DNA of 59,999 nt, taken from assembly GCA_017466725.1 (NCBI GenBank), contig JAFTTP010000009.1:1-59999 (forward strand), in the 5' to 3' direction. Below the pieces are notes generated by a model. That model searched no databases, was not told the DNA's origin, and was given only the letters and a program-made list of their open reading frames with translations. The position numbers were made by a program, and so were the translations under genes. Below, in pieces: positions 52,069 through 59,999 of this stretch (the first letter of the stretch is position 1; each line of letters begins with the position of its first letter). Origin of the DNA: Clostridia bacterium. Its GTDB lineage: Bacteria; Bacillota; Clostridia; Christensenellales; UBA1242.

Positions 52069-55000
52069 TTAAACCACTGCACTTACAGTCCAAGTACTGC
52101 CTGAGCCACTGCATGTATATCCTTCTGCAACATACTCGCTTACATCAGCATCAAACGTACCGCCTGTGATTGAAATGCTTGTTGAAATTGCTTCAAGTTC
52201 GGCAAGACTATATGTGCCTGCAGTAATTTGCAATGCAACCACCACATGTCCATCATCTGGGTTAATATAATCAATTATTGAATGTTCGTCCATAGTTACC
52301 GTTCCACCGCTAAGAACAAACACAGCAGTCATATTATAAATCGTTCCATTGCCAACATTTCTATAACCCTCTATAGTAGCATTTTCTAACGCCAGTGAGC
52401 ATCCCGATTGAACAACAACGTATTGTGCTGTCATTTTATGCGTACGGAAAGTTCCATTTTTAAGTGTCAACGAAGCGCCCGATGAAAGCGTTATTGGCGT
52501 CATTAAGTGACACGCTTTTCCCATTGCATCAATGGTAATGTTTTTATTGCTAATCGTGCCTCCTTTTGCAGCCTGTTCGTTTTTAAGAACGTAAATCGTT
52601 CCACTTGATGAAATTTTGCTTACAGCATCTGAAATATGATTTACATACTTATAACCTTCCGCCGTATCATACGCCAAACCATATGTAGACTTTGCAACCA
52701 TATAAGTTCCGTCTCCATTATCTACACATTCATAACCAAGCGCTGTATAAAATGAAAGGTTCTGTTTCGCAAGCGGAACGTTCAAGACAGTCAACTTGTC
52801 TCTTGCTATGTAACCACCACCCTCTGGATTGCGTACAACTGGTATATAGCCATTTGTGTCCAAATCTATTACAAGATGAGCATCATTTGTGACTACCATC
52901 ACTTCATCATCCACATCATCACCGATCATAGACGCTCCATATATAAAGGTATTTCCATCAACACACTTAATAGTAGTGCCTAATGAACCAGTTTCGCCAA
53001 TCAAACGTTCGTGATATATATGAATACCATTTAATATTAATGCAGAAGCCTCCGTATAGATAGCTGTTGTGGCATCACGATAGTAGTCGTCCATCGGAAC
53101 ACATTTAATCGCCCCATCATTAATTGCTACATTTAAGTTTTTACCCAATTTTAACGATATATAATCACTATCGATCCAAGCAGTTTCGTTATCAAATACG
53201 CCAGTATCTGCAATAGACCAAGTATAGCCATTTAAATTAATTACCACAGTTGTCATGGTCGAATATGTCAGCTCGGTATCTTGCGTTTCGATGTCAGCAC
53301 GAACGCTGATGTTGTTGGTTTGACCTTCTTGAACGTTTGAAAGAAGTTCGTCAAAGTCAGAGTAATAAGATCTTATTACGCCATTTACTTCAAGTTGGTA
53401 ATTGAGGCTTGAAACTGCTTCAACCGTATAATAATCACCATTCACAGTTGCTTTGTAAAAATCTTCACATATCGATGATGGGTCACCATTAAACACTCCA
53501 CCACTGACTACAATGTTTGCTGCATCAGCCAGTTCATCCATATGGTAAAAACCTGATGTAACTATAATTGAGCCTGTGCTAGATTCAATAACATGAGTTG
53601 AATTGTCATAATCTGCAAATCGTACGCCATCAGCAAATTCTACTGTTGCATTTTCAATACTTAGCAATGTTGAAGCAAAGTAATCTGTGCCATCGTTATT
53701 GTTAGTTCCGCAAAACCTCATATTGCTTAATTTAACACTTGCACCATCTCTTACTTTGAAAACGTAGTCCGCATCAGCACGGTATGGCGCCATCTCACCA
53801 TTTTGCAATGTAACAACTACATTTTTTCCAGCAATGTATGAAGAAGATGCCCGGTAGTAATTGTCTTGAAAATCTATTATTACATTTTTAGATGTGTAGA
53901 AGTTTACAGCTTGATAATTGTTGATAAGATAAACGGTGTCACCGTTTTGAGTATTTTCTCTTAATACGGTTTTGAATGCGGTTGAATAATATGAAATTGT
54001 TCCATCTGCGCTTTCAACAGCAACTGAATATGATGAATTTATAATAGAAACTGCATATTTCCCGTCCCCTGCAGAAATGCATTGGTAACCTTTGTAAACA
54101 AAGTCTGATACGTCTTGACTAAATGTACCACCTGCAATACGGATGTATGAATCACTCAGAGTGTCAATGACACCTACAACATTCCCCACAAAATTTTTAT
54201 CAAATATAATTTTCCCCAAGCCAGCAAAAACGTGATCAGTATGCGCAACAATGCTGGATCCAGCGTAAATGTTTGTTTCGCCAGTAACATAAATTACCGC
54301 CTCATCCCATGCACTAAGTACCCCCAAAGCTGGTCCAGAGATTGTATCACAATTTATAGTTACATCCTCAACCGTAACTTTTGATGCTCTATCAGCACAT
54401 ATCACATCATATCCTTCTACGTTCGAAACTATTGTTCCATTTTTAATTTTTAATGTTGATTCGTAAAGAGCAGTAATGGTTGTAGTTGCATAAGTAAATC
54501 CGTTAAGGTCTATTTCTACGTTGGCTGCACCACCCACAACAATACCATCTGAAGCTTGGTCGTTATAATCATCACCAAGAACAATTTGAACAAAATCTTC
54601 TGCACTGATTCCATCTAACGCTTCGTCGATTGACTCAAAGTAAGCATATTCTCTCGTTTTATTAATGTCTCTTGCGACCTTAGTTTCCAATCTTTCAACC
54701 TTGCCAGTTGCCGCACTATATTCATAGAATGGCGCAACAAACGCACTCATATCTACAGTTGTTGGGAATGTACCTCCATACAATTTAATGCTTGGACGCG
54801 AACAAGTGTAATTTAATTCAGTATTTACAAAAGTACCGGCATAAATATTTAAATGCATTTTTTCCATATATGAATCTTCTTGGTAGCGTTCAGAATTGTA
54901 TGTGTATGTGATTGGACCAGTAACTGTGCCTGTATAATTTTCATCAAATGTAACTGTAAAGCCAGTTATATAACTACCCAAAATTCCATATTTCATACAT

Positions 55001-56340
55001 AGTGCTTGAGGATATCCAGTAATTGTTTGAAGTTCACCATTTTCATCTTCATCTACATAAGAATACTGCTCAGTGCCAATTGTAATGTTCGAATCTCCAG
55101 TGAATAAAAGTTCACCATAGCCACAGTCAAGTGCATTTACAGCATCTTTTCCATCACCTGTCACGCCATCAACGTTGAAGTCATTAATTATGGTATGACC
55201 ATAGTTACTAATCATTACTTTTGCACCATTAGTGCCGTTCATAAGAGATCCATTTGTAAATGTTACATATGAGTTTTTAATAATTTGGAATCCACTTTCT
55301 CCCTCAAGACTTGACCCTGCGTTTTTACCGTCAATTGCATAAGTAAATCCGTTAAAGTCAAATATTATGTTTTTGTTTGATGGAATTCTAACACCATCGC
55401 CTGCTGCATTTCCACAAAGGTAAATTGTTGTAGCACCTGCTGGTTGAGTGATTGCTGTTGATGCAAGTGTTTTTACTGCACCATCATTTGATGCTGCTTT
55501 TGCCATTGCAACTGCAGCTGCATCCATATCTGGGACGGTAGCAGCAGCTTCCGCTAAAGAACCATAATATGTTTTGACACCATTTTCTTCGATGTAAGCA
55601 ACAACAGTTTCCGACTCTTCACTATATCTCATTGTAAAGTTGAATATACCACTGCATGTTGCCGAATAGTTGATGTTTGCAACGCTTACAACAACTTTAA
55701 TAATTTTTACAGAGCCTGTTCCATTTAATTTGTTCTCTGCTGTTTTGCATGGAATGTTTTGATAAGAAGGGCTTACAAATGCCTCATGAGCAACTGTAGA
55801 TGCAGAATTTGCAAGTGCAAAATCTGAAGAATTGTAATAGTAATAGTTTAAATTAATATTATCTTGTTCTGTGATTTTTGAACTTTCAGTAATTTGAACA
55901 TATCCCTTTGATAACAAATTTTCAAATGTAAAATAGAATTCAACTGTTGGATTTTCCGGGGTAAGCGCAAGGCCAATAGGATTGCCTTCGGCGTCGAACT
56001 CTCCAAGATAAACCGACTTAATTGAATAATCTTCCCCAGCGTTAAAAATAACATATCCGTTTGTATTTTCAACAGTCTCTCTAGAATCGTTTGTTGTTAC
56101 AGTTACTGCGCCATCCTCTTCGCCATCACCGTCTCCATCGCGTCCAGGAATGTAATATTCTGTTCTAACTGCGGCTGCAACATTATCTCCCACTCTATAT
56201 TGCACATTAAAGCCTGCAGTAATAGATTGTGATGTTGCCGCCCAAATACCAACAACCGCAGCAAACACTGCTACAAAAGCCATGCACATTGCAGCAATCG
56301 TCATTTTATATTTTCTATTTGTAATTTGGGATTTTGCCAT
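52069..56340 (-). CDS. Giant TasA-like surface protein with beta-helix domain
   Basis: 1423 residues. N-terminal export segment (about 12-36) with GIWAATSQSITAGFNV, calcium-loop-like DGDGDGEEDG at 68-77 and a jellyroll domain to about 230, aligned with the smaller TasA-like proteins. Then about 1,150 residues of beta-helix-like repeats (many blocks reading FDFNGFTYAI or FDGN.TITGG-like patterns, and VEIDLNGFTYATTTITALY). The end, TWTVSAVV, has no sortase motif, so attachment would be through other means. Consensus promoter at 56369-56397 and AGGAGGGG ribosome site. Confidence 0.8.
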   Translation of the reverse strand: MAKSQITNRKYKMTIAAMCMAFVAVFAAVVGIWAATSQSITAGFNVQYRVGDNVAAAVRTEYYIPGRDGDGDGEEDGAVTVTTNDSRETVENTNGYVIFNAGEDYSIKSVYLGEFDAEGNPIGLALTPENPTVEFYFTFENLLSKGYVQITESSKITEQDNINLNYYYYNSSDFALANSASTVAHEAFVSPSYQNIPCKTAENKLNGTGSVKIIKVVVSVANINYSATCSGIFNFTMRYSEESETVVAYIEENGVKTYYGSLAEAAATVPDMDAAAVAMAKAASNDGAVKTLASTAITQPAGATTIYLCGNAAGDGVRIPSNKNIIFDFNGFTYAIDGKNAGSSLEGESGFQIIKNSYVTFTNGSLMNGTNGAKVMISNYGHTIINDFNVDGVTGDGKDAVNALDCGYGELLFTGDSNITIGTEQYSYVDEDENGELQTITGYPQALCMKYGILGSYITGFTVTFDENYTGTVTGPITYTYNSERYQEDSYMEKMHLNIYAGTFVNTELNYTCSRPSIKLYGGTFPTTVDMSAFVAPFYEYSAATGKVERLETKVARDINKTREYAYFESIDEALDGISAEDFVQIVLGDDYNDQASDGIVVGGAANVEIDLNGFTYATTTITALYESTLKIKNGTIVSNVEGYDVICADRASKVTVEDVTINCDTISGPALGVLSAWDEAVIYVTGETNIYAGSSIVAHTDHVFAGLGKIIFDKNFVGNVVGVIDTLSDSYIRIAGGTFSQDVSDFVYKGYQCISAGDGKYAVSIINSSYSVAVESADGTISYYSTAFKTVLRENTQNGDTVYLINNYQAVNFYTSKNVIIDFQDNYYRASSSYIAGKNVVVTLQNGEMAPYRADADYVFKVRDGASVKLSNMRFCGTNNNDGTDYFASTLLSIENATVEFADGVRFADYDNSTHVIESSTGSIIVTSGFYHMDELADAANIVVSGGVFNGDPSSICEDFYKATVNGDYYTVEAVSSLNYQLEVNGVIRSYYSDFDELLSNVQEGQTNNISVRADIETQDTELTYSTMTTVVINLNGYTWSIADTGVFDNETAWIDSDYISLKLGKNLNVAINDGAIKCVPMDDYYRDATTAIYTEASALILNGIHIYHERLIGETGSLGTTIKCVDGNTFIYGASMIGDDVDDEVMVVTNDAHLVIDLDTNGYIPVVRNPEGGGYIARDKLTVLNVPLAKQNLSFYTALGYECVDNGDGTYMVAKSTYGLAYDTAEGYKYVNHISDAVSKISSSGTIYVLKNEQAAKGGTISNKNITIDAMGKACHLMTPITLSSGASLTLKNGTFRTHKMTAQYVVVQSGCSLALENATIEGYRNVGNGTIYNMTAVFVLSGGTVTMDEHSIIDYINPDDGHVVVALQITAGTYSLAELEAISTSISITGGTFDADVSEYVAEGYTCSGSGSTWTVSAVV

Positions 56341-56368
56341 AATTCCCCTCCTAAAATATCTCTTTATA

Positions 56369-56397
56369 ATTATAAATCATTCTACAGCCGAGGTCAA
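56369..56397 (-). promoter_or_regulatory. Promoter of the giant TasA-like gene
   Basis: TTGACC (56392-56397), 17-base spacer, TATAAT (56369-56374) on the minus strand. Confidence 0.8.
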
Positions 56398-56535
56398 GCA
56401 TTTTGTCGCTTTTTCGACATCTTTTTTTAAATACCCCCTTGATTATTTTGACACCAACCTGTCGCTTTATTCAAAAAGCGTCAGAAAAATACAAAAACCA
56501 CCGCTTTTTTGTTATTTTTTATATACCTTTTACAA

Positions 56536-56564
56536 TTGACTTTGCGCTTGTTTTTTATTATAAT
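56536..56564 (+). promoter_or_regulatory. Promoter of the SDR gene
   Basis: TTGACT (56536-56541), 17-base spacer, TATAAT (56559-56564), followed by TTGGAGG. Confidence 0.85.
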
Positions 56565-56589
56565 AAAAATAAATTTGGAGGAACCATTA

Positions 56590-57387
56590 ATGAAAAACGT
56601 ATTAATTACTGGAGGCGCAAGCGGCATGGGCAGAGCAACCGCTGTGAAACTTGCAAAAAATGGATACAACGTATTTTCTTGCGATATAAAAACCAATGAA
56701 GAAGAAATTAAAAACATCACTCAACTGCAAGTTGACGTGACAAACATGCAAAGCATACAAGACGCTTTTGATTTTGTTTCAAAACAAACCGACACTCTTG
56801 ACGCAGTAATAAATTTTGCAGGAATTATAATGATGAATTCTTTAATAGAAATAAGCGAAGAGGATTTTTTAAAAATATTTAATGTAAATGTTTTTGGCGC
56901 ATATAGAATAAATAAAACATTTTTCCCTCTTGTACAAAAGGGCAACGGGAAAATTATTATTACTACAAGCGAACTTGCAGCAAATAAAATACTTCCTTTT
57001 AATTCCATTTATTCAATTACCAAAAAATCGCTTGACGCATATGCACAAGGATTGACCATGGAACTTGGCCTTTTAGGAATCCCAGTAATCACCATTCGCC
57101 CAGGCGCAGTTGAAACACCAATAATAAAAGACTCCACAAAAGAAATGGAGGCGTTAAATACTGGCACAAAATTATATAAAAATACAATTACAAAATTTAA
57201 ACATATTGTAGACAGCGAACAAGGCGGAGCAATATCACCAGAAAAAATTGCTAATCTTGTTTTTAAAATATTAAATAAAAACAATCCAAAACACATATAC
57301 AAAAAAAATACAAGCAAAAAATTAAAATTATTAAATATGGTTTCTACAAAATTTCAACTGAAAATTTTAAAAATGATTTTAAAATAA
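56590..57387 (+). CDS. Short-chain dehydrogenase/reductase
   Basis: 265 residues from the ATG after GGAGGAACC; the longer hydrophobic upstream frame is untranslated leader. Cofactor motif LITGGASGMGRATAV, the NAG-type motif NFAGII, and catalytic Ser and YSITK (Tyr-x3-Lys). The C-terminus is Lys/Asn-rich and hydrophobic, possibly membrane-associated. Substrate unknown. Monocistronic. Confidence 0.9.
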   Translation: MKNVLITGGASGMGRATAVKLAKNGYNVFSCDIKTNEEEIKNITQLQVDVTNMQSIQDAFDFVSKQTDTLDAVINFAGIIMMNSLIEISEEDFLKIFNVNVFGAYRINKTFFPLVQKGNGKIIITTSELAANKILPFNSIYSITKKSLDAYAQGLTMELGLLGIPVITIRPGAVETPIIKDSTKEMEALNTGTKLYKNTITKFKHIVDSEQGGAISPEKIANLVFKILNKNNPKHIYKKNTSKKLKLLNMVSTKFQLKILKMILK

Positions 57388-57401
57388 AATAAACAATTAT
57401 A

Positions 57402-57438
57402 AAAAAATCAATGTTTTTTCAAAAAATATTGATTTTTT
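57402..57438 (+). terminator. Terminator after the SDR gene
   Basis: AAAAAATCAAT and ATTGATTTTTT pair around a 15-base loop; usable on both strands. Confidence 0.7.
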
Positions 57439-57507
57439 ATTATTTTTTTTATAAATTTAAATAAAATATTTTATTTTTAAAATAAAAAGACAGCAAATGT
57501 TTGCCGT

Positions 57508-57960
57508 CTAATTTAATATCCAAACCGCCAAATTTAATGTTGTTGCAATACACAACCATATAGGATAAATAGAAATAATAAAGCCATTCATAGCGTCCTC
57601 TTTGCAAATTTCTAAATAAAGCCTAATTGCAAAAAGTGCATTTATAACAATCACTACTACGCCTAAAAATAATTGATGCAATGTGAAAAATACAAGACAC
57701 CATAAAATATTAAGCACACCGTTTACAATAAGCAAAATAATATTTTCTTTTGTCAGCGGACGCCTATTTTGCCACTTAATAAGCACATAGGCAAAAAGAC
57801 CATAAATCACTGTCCACACAATAGGAATAATCCAAGAAGGAATCCACTCTGCCGGCTTAATTAGTTTATCAAACCACCCCATACCAAGTTGAGTAAATAA
57901 AGTACCAAACCCCGCAACCGCAACAATAGAAATTAATGTAATCCAAATATATTTTTTCAT
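57508..57960 (-). CDS. TspO/MBR-family membrane protein
   Basis: 150 residues, five membrane helices. Family motifs are KPAEWIPSWIIPIVWTVIYGLFAYVL and the Trp/Asn-rich NGVLNILWCLVFF and NLAVWILN ends. Homologues bind porphyrins and cholesterol-like ligands. The ATG at 57960 sits six bases after a TATAAT box and has no ribosome site, so the message may be leaderless. Confidence 0.88.
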   Translation of the reverse strand: MKKYIWITLISIVAVAGFGTLFTQLGMGWFDKLIKPAEWIPSWIIPIVWTVIYGLFAYVLIKWQNRRPLTKENIILLIVNGVLNILWCLVFFTLHQLFLGVVVIVINALFAIRLYLEICKEDAMNGFIISIYPIWLCIATTLNLAVWILN

Positions 57961-58102
57961 ATTTGTATTATATCGCAATAATTATTTTTTATTCATAATA
58001 ATTAAAAATAAATAATAAATTATTAAATTTTATTGTAAAAAACAAAAAAAAATAGATAATTTTCCCGTTTGTTAATTTATTTAATATTTTAACAAATAAA
58101 AA

Positions 58103-58123
58103 CCAGACAAAAAAATTGTCTGG
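58103..58123 (-). terminator. Terminator of the P-loop gene
   Basis: CCAGACAA and TTGTCTGG pair around five bases, followed on the minus strand by TTTTTATTTG. The preceding 57979-58100 is very AT-rich and shows nothing else. Confidence 0.8.
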
Positions 58124-58143
58124 CAAATTCATTATTTAAGTTA

Positions 58144-59064
58144 TTATTTTTCTAAAGATAATTCATCCACAAATTCTAAAATTTGGTCACAAACATTTGC
58201 AATTTCACCTTTATTTTTAAGTTCTTCTTTTTTCAATCTCTCTTGCGCGTCAAACCAACTTCGCTTTTGAAAAACATAATGAGAAGGATTATTAAAAAGT
58301 CCATTTGCAGAAATCATAATATCCGCCTGATTTTCATACGCATTTAAATCTGCAAGAATAATATTGTTTGCACCGCTTTTTTTCTCAGAGTTTCTTTGTG
58401 CGTAATCAAGCCCAGGACATATAAATACAGTTGTTGAAACATCCAAAACCTCACTTACCAGCACTCTTATTTTTTCCTCATTAAAAGTAAACCCGTTTAA
58501 TCTTAAAGCTGCTTTAACTTTACCAGATAATCTTAAATTATCTTTTGTTTTCCAGCCAACTGCAGCCGGAGCATCAATTATAAGCGGCTCATCCAACACC
58601 ATAAAAGCAGTATCCAACATTGCAGACGAGGTCAACTCAAGCACATTAACATAATCAATATCCTGCTCATAACAGCTTGTAACAATATCATACATTTCAA
58701 CCGCATCATAAAAAGGTTGCAAATTACCAAACATATTTAAATAATAATTATATAAGCCTACAAAATCGTCAATAAGCTGCAATTCTTGACTTCGATACCG
58801 TTTGTTTTTCAACAAATATGACAATTCGCTGTCGCTTTGAATATCTTTAATGCACCTATCAACAAACGCTTGCTGTTGATTAAACTCAGGTCCAATCAAT
58901 CCTTCCTTTTCAACCCTAACAACAGTAATTAAATCATCAATACATAAATTTTTAAAACCCGTTTTCTTAGCAAGCTCCATCGCCAAAAGACTTTTTCCTA
59001 CGCTAGATGGGCCGATTAAAGTTATACTTCTAGATAAATTTTGGTGTTTCATCCTTTTCCCCAT
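58144..59064 (-). CDS. P-loop ATP/GTP-binding protein of unknown role
   Basis: 306 residues from the ATG at 59064 (MGKRMKHQNLSRS); an ATG at 59052 is also possible. Walker A ITLIGPSSVGKSLLAMEL at the start, resembling shikimate- or nucleoside-kinase folds, and a likely Walker B near MVLDEPLIIDAP. A TATAAT box lies directly before the ATG, so it may be leaderless. No family beyond the P-loop is recognised; the neighbouring TspO gives no clue. Confidence 0.75.
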   Translation of the reverse strand: MGKRMKHQNLSRSITLIGPSSVGKSLLAMELAKKTGFKNLCIDDLITVVRVEKEGLIGPEFNQQQAFVDRCIKDIQSDSELSYLLKNKRYRSQELQLIDDFVGLYNYYLNMFGNLQPFYDAVEMYDIVTSCYEQDIDYVNVLELTSSAMLDTAFMVLDEPLIIDAPAAVGWKTKDNLRLSGKVKAALRLNGFTFNEEKIRVLVSEVLDVSTTVFICPGLDYAQRNSEKKSGANNIILADLNAYENQADIMISANGLFNNPSHYVFQKRSWFDAQERLKKEELKNKGEIANVCDQILEFVDELSLEK

Positions 59065-59211
59065 AAAATAATTATAACACACTTTTTTCATTTTGTATCA
59101 CTTATTTTCATACACAATCATTTTTCCCTTGATTTTACGTGCATTATATACCAAGCAAATCATTTATCGACACTACAAATCATTACCAAACACTTACCGT
59201 CATTCGTAAAC

Positions 59212-59256
59212 GGTGGACATTTGGTGGACACGTCAAAATTTTCAAAAGTGTCCACC
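59212..59256. repeat. GGTGGACA repeat cluster
   Basis: GGTGGACA at 59212-59219, GGTGGACAC at 59223-59231, and the inverted copy GTGTCCACC at 59248-59256 across 16 bases. It lies in the gene-free 59065-59320 stretch and could be an operator or an element end. Confidence 0.5.
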
Positions 59257-59265
59257 TCTAGTAAA

Positions 59266-59302
59266 AAAAAGAGGATAATATTTTTTATATTCCCCTCTTT
59301 TT
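59266..59302 (-). terminator. Terminator of the 59321 gene
   Basis: AAAAAGAGG and CCTCTTTTT pair around a 19-base AT-rich loop; T-tract in the minus sense. Confidence 0.65.
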
Positions 59303-59320
59303 ATAATTTCAAAATTCCAA

Positions 59321-59758
59321 TTAATACTTTTCTATTTCTTCTATTTGATTATTATAATTTTTAATGCTATTTTCTTTCCTTTCTTCTAATGTTTTAATTA
59401 GTGCTTTTTTATAGTTTGGCCCATATTCTAGCATAACGCCTCTCCACATTTTTGTTAACTTTTCATCTACTTGATATTCCCAACCAAAATCTTGGATAGA
59501 TAAAACATCAAAAGCTCCGACTAAAATCCTTGTGTCTTGTAAAGTATTTTTGTCCATGAAACGTAAGAATAAATATGGGCTTTCATATGGGTATTCGCCA
59601 TGTATAACTACAATCCCTTTTTCTATTATTGAACTATCCATAATTAAGTTTGCAGCTTTATCTTTTATAAAATTAAATCTTGCTATCTTTCTACTGGCTT
59701 TTCTTTTTTGTTCTGTTGTTGGATGAAAATTTATTTCTTCGTGTCTTATTTTTATCAT
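59321..59758 (-). CDS. Hypothetical protein
   Basis: 145 residues, AAGGAG seven bases before the ATG. Charged, with a Lys-rich N-terminus (EQKRKASRKIARFNFIKDKAA) and a mixed beta region with aromatic residues, ending in a Glu/Lys helix. No domain recognised. Divergent from the partial gene at 59923; the region may belong to a mobile or accessory element. Confidence 0.55.
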   Translation of the reverse strand: MIKIRHEEINFHPTTEQKRKASRKIARFNFIKDKAANLIMDSSIIEKGIVVIHGEYPYESPYLFLRFMDKNTLQDTRILVGAFDVLSIQDFGWEYQVDEKLTKMWRGVMLEYGPNYKKALIKTLEERKENSIKNYNNQIEEIEKY

Positions 59759-59852
59759 TTATGTTCTCCTTTATATAGATATATAATAACATAAAATAGA
59801 ACCAATTGCAATATGTATTCATTATTTTTTTTAATTACATTGTTTTGATACA

Positions 59853-59905
59853 ATCTGTGTGTCAGTAAAAGTTAAAAAGACTTTTGCTTGCACGCAGATT
59901 TTTTT
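59853..59905 (+). promoter_or_regulatory. Hairpin with T-tract before the partial gene
   Basis: ATCTGTGTG and CACGCAGAT pair (one G-U) around an inner AAAAGT/ACTTTT stem and are followed by TTTTTTT. A possible extended -10 box (TGATACAAT, 59846-59854) overlaps its 5' arm. It is either a terminator or a leader switch; the evidence does not separate these. Confidence 0.45.
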
Positions 59906-59922
59906 ATAAAAGGGGGTGTAGT

Positions 59923-59999
59923 TTGGCTTATAGAACATCAAATGGCATTATCTTGAGAAATCCTGCTGAAAAAGCAAAAAGATATGCAAGACAAATGAA
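59923..59999 (+). CDS. Conserved hypothetical protein, start only
   Basis: 25 codons beginning TTG (MAYRTSNGIILRNPAEKAKRYARQM) with AAAGGGGGTG ten bases upstream. It resembles a small conserved clostridial protein found near mobile elements, whose start usually reads like ...G.ILRNP.EKAKRYA. The rest is outside the window. Confidence 0.6.
   Translation, partial: MAYRTSNGIILRNPAEKAKRYARQM

Noticed and set aside
1..59999. tRNA, rRNA or CRISPR arrays
   Set aside because: No cloverleaf, rRNA-like stretch or regularly spaced repeat was seen by eye.

Overview
The window is AT-rich DNA from a spore-forming, low-GC Gram-positive bacterium (Bacillota, Clostridia-like). The evidence is a minus-strand division and cell-wall cluster ending in spoIIGA-sigE, plus spoIIR, spoVG, sleB-ypeB, veg and a SPOCS (DUF3794) spore-coat/engulfment protein. 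Strong AGGAGG-type ribosome sites, TTGACA/TATAAT promoters and GC-poor hairpins with T-tracts fit the same group. Many surface and hypothetical genes look like those of uncultured gut Clostridia, but the lineage cannot be named from this sequence alone.

Layout. 1-8.4 kb (minus): start of sigE, spoIIGA, a four-gene operon of unknown function with its own promoter and terminator, ftsZ, ftsA, divIB/ftsQ, murA. 8.4-14.5 kb: an accessory stretch sitting where murG would be expected between ftsW and murA. It holds an acetyltransferase, a secreted HExxH protein, asnA behind two tandem Asn-rich leader peptides, and two small modules separated by degenerate copies of the ftsW 3' end. 14.5-23.5 kb (minus): alpha/beta hydrolase, membrane-fused murF, ddl, murE, mraY, murD, ftsW, interrupted by one plus-strand lipoprotein with a signal-peptidase-like domain. 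23.6-34.8 kb: spoVG, a lipoprotein, ypeB, sleB, spoIIR, SPOCS protein, veg, small genes, SIMPL protein, and the holB-ricT-trmN6 block. 35-40 kb: TasA-like surface proteins and a lone VirD4/TraG ATPase. 40-46.5 kb: asd-ask-glmS, VanZ, eukaryotic-type UDP-sugar pyrophosphorylase, cytidine deaminase. 46.5-56.4 kb: ferritin-like protein, an XRE regulator pair with twin operators, and two giant beta-helix surface proteins. 56.5-60 kb: SDR oxidoreductase, TspO, a P-loop protein, and an accessory edge.

How the genes connect. MurF, Ddl, MurE, MraY, MurD, FtsW and MurA cover much of peptidoglycan precursor synthesis, and FtsZ/FtsA/DivIB the divisome. GlmS and the UAP1-like enzyme make and activate amino sugars. 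SpoIIR signals SpoIIGA to mature sigma-E, and SleB/YpeB later hydrolyse the spore cortex.

Most notable: tandem Asn-codon leader peptides with terminators in front of asnA; repeated ftsW-3'-end modules; a lipid-anchored SipW-like signal-peptidase domain in a genome region with three TasA-like secreted proteins; a set of apparently leaderless genes, one with AUA in the start position. Three probable frameshifts could be real decay or assembly indels.
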